Positions 60,061 through 64,000 of a stretch of DNA of 64,000 nt are shown piece by piece. Positions within the stretch are counted from its first letter, which is position 1; the number at the start of each line of letters is the position of its first letter. The notes under the pieces were generated by a model. That model ran no database searches, was not told the origin of the DNA, and saw only the letters and a program-made list of their open reading frames with translations. The position numbers and the translations under genes were made by a program. The DNA is from Sphingomonas_D zeicaulis (GTDB lineage: Bacteria > Pseudomonadota > Alphaproteobacteria > Sphingomonadales > Sphingomonadaceae): NCBI RefSeq assembly GCF_050433225.1, contig NZ_JBNPXQ010000007.1:248001-312000 (forward strand), written 5' to 3'.

Positions 60061-61045
60061 GCTCAGCAACCTGCTGCTGGCGTCGCTCGATCAAGAGCCG
60101 CTGGCGTTCGGCATAGCGCCGTTCCTGCTCGGCGCGGCGTTCGATCAGCGCGTTGTTGCGGTCGTCGCGCGCCGCCGCAGCGATCAGCGTCGGCCGGTCA
60201 CCGCGGAAATCGCGCGCCGCCCATGCATCATAACGCCGTGCCTCGGCCTGACGGAGCACGCGCTCGTCGCGCCAATGGCGGTCGATGCGGTCGGCCCGCG
60301 CCGCATGATAGCGTTGCCACGCCGCATTCTCGCGACGAGTCTGCTGCCAGCGCCGACGGTCCTCTGCCAGCGTCCGGCGGCGCTCCGCCCAGCGTCCCGC
60401 ATAGACGCCGCGACGCTCGCGCTGGCGCGACAGGCGATAGAGGTCGCGCCCGCGCGCATAATAGCGCCCGGCATAGTCGTTGCGCGGCCACCGATCATAG
60501 GGAAGCACCTGCCCATAGCTGTCATAGACCGCAACCAGGCGACCATCGTCATAGCCATAGCTATAATCATCATCCCGCACGAGATAGGGTTCGTCCGCAC
60601 CGGCCTCATAGAAATAGCCGCGATAACCGTCGTCGACCGGTTCGGCAAAATAGACCGAGTCGTCACTGCCCTCCCACGCCCAAGGTTCGACATCGCTCGA
60701 GTCATCATAGGCATAGTCAGGCGGGGCATCGCCGATCGCATCGACGAATGCGGTGGCTCGATCGATATAGCCATAGCTGTCGCCTGCGTCCGCGACCCGA
60801 CCATGCGCGATCGGCTGCGCTGGAGCCGGCAGCGCCTCAGCGGCGGGCGCGGCGACAAGCGGCGCCGGCGGCGTGCCTGCCTCGAGCGGCAGCGACTTGG
60901 GCAACGCCGGCAACGACTCGTTGGCCAGCGCGAGCTGATCTTCGATCGTTGCCGGCTCCTTGTTGCAGCCGGCTAGCGAAAGTGCCGCCGCGACTGCGAC
61001 GGACAGCGCGACGGTTGCGCGCAAATGGTGACGGAGCCTCGACAT
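59165..61045 (-). CDS. Gln/Arg/Ala-rich repetitive lipoprotein
   Basis: The 626-residue protein has a lipoprotein signal (VALSVAVAAALSLAGC), a Tyr/Asp/Gly-rich part at about residues 90-210 (YFYEAGADEPYLVRDDDYSYGYDDG), an Arg-rich helix region, and a C-terminal 300 residues of almost uninterrupted Q, R, A and E (for example RAEQQRAQQQARAEQAQQA). This would make one long charged coiled coil or disordered filament anchored to the envelope. No family is recognised. It converges with the VWA lipoprotein gene. The start at 61045 (MSRLRHHLRATVALS) follows the signal peptide logic. Confidence 0.75.
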   Translation of the reverse strand: MSRLRHHLRATVALSVAVAAALSLAGCNKEPATIEDQLALANESLPALPKSLPLEAGTPPAPLVAAPAAEALPAPAQPIAHGRVADAGDSYGYIDRATAFVDAIGDAPPDYAYDDSSDVEPWAWEGSDDSVYFAEPVDDGYRGYFYEAGADEPYLVRDDDYSYGYDDGRLVAVYDSYGQVLPYDRWPRNDYAGRYYARGRDLYRLSRQRERRGVYAGRWAERRRTLAEDRRRWQQTRRENAAWQRYHAARADRIDRHWRDERVLRQAEARRYDAWAARDFRGDRPTLIAAAARDDRNNALIERRAEQERRYAERQRLLIERRQQQVAEQRRNAERQQREALAGRRDAIREQQRDRTQAVQAQRAAEQRQRQAEARQAQQQQRRDTQQDRQQAQRQAQVERQQAQRQEQLRQRQQAQRQTQVERQQAQREAQVRQRAEAQRQQQAQRAEASRQAQQQQRERAAAQRRDAAQQRQQQQQQQRAAATEQRQRQQAESQAAARRQATEQRQQAARAQAEQRASAAREQAQERARAQQQARAEQQRAQQQARSEQAQQARAEQQRAQQQARAEQQRAQQQARAEQAQQARAEQQRAQQQARAEQAQQARAQAQQARAEAQARARQARQAPN

Positions 61046-61273
61046 TGGCAACCAATCCCTCCAGTTCGCCCCCACTCCCCAAGTCTTTGGGACAAGAATG
61101 TAGAGCGTTGGTCGCACAACGCCGCTGAACGGATTGTGGCTCCGTCATTCATCCGGGGTTCTGCCGCGTGGTAGGAGGCGGAGGGTAAGTGAGCGCTGCC
61201 TGGCCGAGGCTCTGCCCCAAGCCGCGCTTAAACAGAAATGGAGGTCAGCAGGCCGGTTGCGCCGGCCCGCGTC
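61046..61273. other. Intergenic region upstream of the Q/R/A-rich lipoprotein
   Basis: The 228 bases hold no supported gene; the short frames here have no homology. It should contain the promoter of the lipoprotein gene and the 3' end of the MarR-like gene transcript. Confidence 0.4.
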
Positions 61274-61876
61274 TCAGGCGCGGCCGCCTGCGATCACCGC
61301 TTGCAGCATTGCCGCATCGAGTTGGATCGCGGCTGGCTCGCCTTGCACGGGCTGGACTTCGGTGGGATGCGGCCGCGTGCGTTCGATGCCGACCGCGGCA
61401 TCCTGCATGCGGGCAAGCAACGCCGACATCCGCTCGATCGCCGTGTCGGTCGCACGGATGAAGGCGCGCCGATGATCCTCGGGGTCGGGCGTCCGCTCGA
61501 CGAGGCCGAGTTGATCGAGATGCTCGATATGGCGCAGCGCCGTCGAATTGGGCACGCCCGAGGCGTAACACAGGCTTGATACCGAGACCTGCCGGCCTTG
61601 ATGTGCCGCCGCGAGCAGGTCGAGCATCATGTCCCACGCCGGATCGCGAAATATGTCGGCACCGATAGCGTCGTTGCGCCGGCTGCGCACGGCCAGCATT
61701 CCCGCCGCGAAATCGGCGATCGAGCGCCGTCGCGGCGCAGCCTCAGCCTGCATGAGTGCTGCTTCGATGAGATTGACCGCTTCCGCCGAACCCACGTTAT
61801 GACGTGCCGCCAATGTGCTGGCCAGCTTCATCAGCCTTGAGCAATCCTGCGGCGACAGGATGGTCTGCATCCCCAT
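61274..61876 (-). CDS. MarR-like winged-helix protein
   Basis: The 200-residue protein has a C-terminal winged helix (DPAWDMMLDLLAAAHQGRQVSVSSLCYASGVPNSTALRHIEHLDQLGLVERTP with DHRRAFIRATD) preceded by an N-terminal helical extension of about 90 residues. This layout is common among sphingomonad MarR/TrmB-like regulators. ATG 61876 and 61870 are both possible starts. A GTTACC/GGTAAC dyad immediately upstream may be its operator. Confidence 0.75.
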   Translation of the reverse strand: MGMQTILSPQDCSRLMKLASTLAARHNVGSAEAVNLIEAALMQAEAAPRRRSIADFAAGMLAVRSRRNDAIGADIFRDPAWDMMLDLLAAAHQGRQVSVSSLCYASGVPNSTALRHIEHLDQLGLVERTPDPEDHRRAFIRATDTAIERMSALLARMQDAAVGIERTRPHPTEVQPVQGEPAAIQLDAAMLQAVIAGGRA

Positions 61877-62225
61877 TAATCCAGGTCCCTTCCTACGTTA
61901 CCTTTTTTTTCACGGTAACATCGTTATCCACCAAGGCTCGCGCGCCGATCCTATTAAAAAAGTTAAGCCGAGGAAGATTTATCTCGATTCCGTTGTTCGA
62001 CTCGAAACCGGCTACGACAACGTCGGAAAGCGTGGCGGTATCCACCATGTCATCTTCGACGATACGCACCGCGGCTTTTCCGCAAACTGCGAAGTCAATT
62101 TAACACAGATCAGGGGAAAGGAAAGAGCGTCTTTTACCTGAGATGATACGTGCGCTGATCTCATCGCGGCAGTAAAATACCCAGATTCAACTATCAGAGA
62201 TGTTGATAGCGAAATCCCACTGCGA
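61877..62225. other. 349-base AT-rich intergenic region
   Basis: No supported gene: the open frame 61815-62141 overlaps the MarR-like start and has no recognised pattern. It contains the dyad at 61897-61919 and a hairpin-like CTATCA/TGATAG near 62190-62210, just before the oxygenase stop. Confidence 0.5.
61897..61919. promoter_or_regulatory. Dyad GTTACC-N11-GGTAAC
   Basis: GTTACC at 61897-61902 and GGTAAC at 61914-61919, followed by GTTATCC at 61923-61929, give three half-site-like units 20-50 bases before the MarR-like gene start. An autoregulatory operator is a reasonable guess. Confidence 0.45.
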
Positions 62226-63002
62226 TCAATCGCTTAGACCGGGATGTTCACGGAACCATCCAGTTACGGCCAATCGGGGTTCGGAGGCGGAGGGTGTAAC
62301 ATAGCTGACGCTGTGCAGCGCAGGCACCGCAAACAGGCGTAACGCGCCGAGCGCCGGCACAAAGCCTTCGTCAATATTGCCGTCATCGCGATGGAACATC
62401 AGCAACCCGCCCCATTCGGCGCGCCAGCCGGGGCTTAACCCCAGTACGTATGCGGCATGGCGATGCTTGCCGGAGACGTCGTCATCGTGCCGCGTCAGGA
62501 AGTCCCCAGGTGAATAGGCCGTGGCTTGCCCATCGGCAAAAGCAACGCGGTCCTCACCCAGGATGGCGCGAACCACCGCTAGCACCGGTGGCGATCCCAT
62601 AAAAGCGACGAAAGAATCGAGCATCGTCGTGCCACGATTTTCTGATGCATCGGGTACACGAATGGTCTCGTACCGATATTGGAAACCATCGCGCGCTGCG
62701 ACCGCAATGCGTGAATCGAGTTCGCGCCGCTGCGCCTCGGTAAACTGGGCGACACCGGCGCGCGGAAATTCATAGACGGCAACGCCGGCATTAAGAACCA
62801 GCCGCCAGTCGGCCCGTGCCTGCAAATGCGCGCGCAACGCCTGTGCGTCGGCCGGCGCGATGAAATCGACGATCTCCACGCGACCGGTCCGGCGAAACGC
62901 TGCTTGCAACGCAATGATATCAAGGTTCGGCGAGACGGTGAAACGATGTCCCGATCCGTCTTGCGGCATCGTCATGCGGGGCTGCTTCTCTTCTGCCATC
63001 AT
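62226..63002 (-). CDS. 2OG-Fe(II) oxygenase, prolyl-4-hydroxylase-like
   Basis: The 258-residue protein has the non-haem iron and 2-oxoglutarate elements: HDDD in the HxD position (SPGDFLTRHDDDVSGKHRHAAYVLGL), HSVSYV for the distal His and RLAVTGWFR for 2OG. The double-stranded beta-helix is of the Tpa1/COG3751 prolyl hydroxylase type, which hydroxylates Pro in proteins. ATG 63002 is chosen but has no clear ribosome site; TTG 63032 is possible. It is divergent from a small secreted protein across 69 bases and lies one gene from a second Fe(II)/2OG enzyme. Confidence 0.85.
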   Translation of the reverse strand: MMAEEKQPRMTMPQDGSGHRFTVSPNLDIIALQAAFRRTGRVEIVDFIAPADAQALRAHLQARADWRLVLNAGVAVYEFPRAGVAQFTEAQRRELDSRIAVAARDGFQYRYETIRVPDASENRGTTMLDSFVAFMGSPPVLAVVRAILGEDRVAFADGQATAYSPGDFLTRHDDDVSGKHRHAAYVLGLSPGWRAEWGGLLMFHRDDGNIDEGFVPALGALRLFAVPALHSVSYVTPSASEPRLAVTGWFREHPGLSD

Positions 63003-63071
63003 CGTTATGCGGCGCCGTTGATACAGCAGCAACGCATGGTTAGAAACCGATCAATATTCTCGGAGTATGGC

Positions 63072-63347
63072 ATGATTCTTCTCGTCCGTTCGATGCACCT
63101 CGGCTTCACGGTCGCTGCACTGATCGCTGCAACACCCACACTTGCTCAAGCTCCCGCCGATTCCACGGCCGCAGGCGAGAAGCGCGTCTGCAAGACGCGG
63201 CCGCAGACCGGCACGCGCTTCAAGAAGCAGACCTGCCGCACCGCCGCCGAATGGGAGAAGATCGCCGAAGACAGCCGCCGTGCCGCAGCAGAGCAGATCA
63301 ACCGCGGCATCGTCGAGACACGCAGCGGCGATGGCAACCCGGGCTGA
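63072..63347 (+). CDS. Small secreted protein with two-Cys motif
   Basis: The 91-residue product has a signal peptide (LGFTVAALIAATPTLAQ) and a short mature part with KRVCKTRPQTGTRFKKQTCRTAAEW, the Cys-x(n)-TGTR-x(n)-Cys-x3-EW pattern of a small protein type common in sphingomonads and of unknown function. GGAG lies six bases before ATG 63072; ATG 63093 is an alternative. It is followed after 15 bases by the aspartyl hydroxylase gene and is probably co-transcribed with it. Confidence 0.75.
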   Translation: MILLVRSMHLGFTVAALIAATPTLAQAPADSTAAGEKRVCKTRPQTGTRFKKQTCRTAAEWEKIAEDSRRAAAEQINRGIVETRSGDGNPG

Positions 63348-63362
63348 AGGCCACCGCCCGAC

Positions 63363-64000
63363 ATGCGTCTCAACCGACCCCTGCTCCGGCTGCCGCGCCG
63401 CTATTGCGCCGAAACGCTCGCCGCCGAAATCGCCGCACTGCCGCGCGCAGCGTGGCTACCGCATCCGGGCCGCCTAGCCGGCAATGATGCGGTACCGCTG
63501 ATCACGCCCGGCGGCCAGATGGTCAATGGTTTCGCTGGCCCGATGGCGCCGACCGAAGCATTGCTCGCCTGCCCCTATATCATGGAGGTGATGGCGGATC
63601 TCGGCGCTGTCTGGGGGCGCAGCCGACTGATGGGGCTCGCGGCCGCGGCCGAAGTGCCGGAGCATGTCGATGTCGGCTATTACTGGCGAACGCATGTGCG
63701 TGTGCACGTGCCGATCATTACCAGCCCGGCAGTGTCTTTCTCCTGCGCAGGCGAGACCGTTCACATGGCGGCGGGCGAATGCTGGGTGTTTGACACTTTC
63801 CAGATGCACTGCGTGCGCAACGGCGGCGACGACAAGCGCGTCCATCTGGTGCTTGATACGGTGGGCGGTGAAACATTGTGGGACCTGGTTGCCGAAGCAC
63901 AGACGAGTGCCCCCCCGGAAGTGCGCTTCGTAAAGCCTGGGACGTTATCTGCGGCGCCACTGGCCTTCGAACAGCATAACCTCCCGCACATCATGTCGGG
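63363..64000 (+). CDS. Aspartyl/asparaginyl beta-hydroxylase family protein, N-terminal part (runs off window)
   Basis: The 212 codons in the window encode a cupin-like Fe(II)/2-oxoglutarate oxygenase. THVRVHVPIIT carries iron ligand His115, FDTFQMHCVRN carries His149, and RVHLVLD carries Arg159, the 2OG anchor, as in AspH. That family has no Asp ligand and here too none is seen. It hydroxylates Asp/Asn in proteins or peptides. The C terminus is outside the window, so fusions cannot be judged. It follows the small secreted Cys protein by 15 bases. Confidence 0.85.
   Translation, partial: MRLNRPLLRLPRRYCAETLAAEIAALPRAAWLPHPGRLAGNDAVPLITPGGQMVNGFAGPMAPTEALLACPYIMEVMADLGAVWGRSRLMGLAAAAEVPEHVDVGYYWRTHVRVHVPIITSPAVSFSCAGETVHMAAGECWVFDTFQMHCVRNGGDDKRVHLVLDTVGGETLWDLVAEAQTSAPPEVRFVKPGTLSAAPLAFEQHNLPHIMS

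Noticed and set aside
61815..62141. 108-codon open frame across the MarR-like start
   Set aside because: It overlaps the start of a recognisable winged-helix gene, has no ribosome site of note and no recognisable fold.
1..64000. CRISPR array, prophage or toxin-antitoxin module
   Set aside because: No regular spacer-repeat pattern, integrase, phage structural gene or recognisable toxin-antitoxin pair was seen in the window.

Overview
The window is high-GC DNA from an alphaproteobacterium, most likely Sphingomonas or a close sphingomonad. Supporting evidence: TonB-dependent receptors that open with the IIVTGSR plug motif typical of sphingomonads, a UrcA-family protein, a DUF2093 protein, an ATP12-type F1 chaperone, a bacteriophytochrome with an HWE-family kinase, and an rpsM-rpsK-rpoA-rplQ block. 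No tRNA, rRNA, CRISPR array, transposase or phage gene was seen, so this reads as ordinary chromosome with a rich envelope and accessory complement.

Layout. 1-11.4 kb: 5' end of a TonB receptor; a VOC/SDR-ABM pair with a divergent LysR; guaA; a secreted hypothetical; a nicotinamide salvage operon (NAMPT plus NadM-Nudix) that rebuilds NAD without deamidation; a secreted VOC protein; a HEAT-like protein coupled to an AAC(3)-type acetyltransferase; a second LysR. 11.4-16.4 kb: UrcA, a PEP mutase/isocitrate lyase homologue, an ECF41 sigma factor with its carboxymuconolactone decarboxylase partner and a visible ECF41 promoter, a third LysR, and a small membrane protein next to a bestrophin channel. 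16.4-24.4 kb: GH3 glycosidase, prolyl oligopeptidase, a secreted beta-propeller protein, and azoreductase with its HxlR regulator.

24.4-29.9 kb: REP-like palindromes, then a four-gene envelope cluster (DUF4173 membrane protein, OmpR-type regulator, histidine kinase, M23 peptidase). 29.9-32.5 kb: alpha-operon ribosomal genes and rpoA. 32.7-37.4 kb: a small lipoprotein, a phospholipase D-type synthase, and a tightly overlapping run crcB-rluA-HAD-small membrane protein-atp12. 37.4-44 kb: an isoquinoline-oxidoreductase-type molybdoenzyme (IorA, IorB) with a dihaem cytochrome, divergent from heme oxygenase plus bacteriophytochrome, with a consensus FNR/FixK box between them.

44-53.2 kb: a TPR-sulfotransferase and two large TonB receptors around a small secreted protein. 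53.5-59.1 kb: M23 peptidase, DUF2093, xseA, purD (head-to-head with xseA, start codons overlapping) and a VWA lipoprotein. 59.1-64 kb: a very Gln/Arg/Ala-rich lipoprotein, a MarR-like regulator, a 2OG-Fe(II) prolyl-hydroxylase-like enzyme, a small secreted cysteine protein and the start of an aspartyl/asparaginyl beta-hydroxylase. The best candidates for undescribed biology are the DUF4173/two-component/M23 cluster, the paired oxygenase locus near the TonB receptor-sulfotransferase genes, and the beta-propeller protein with a TonB-receptor-like motif.
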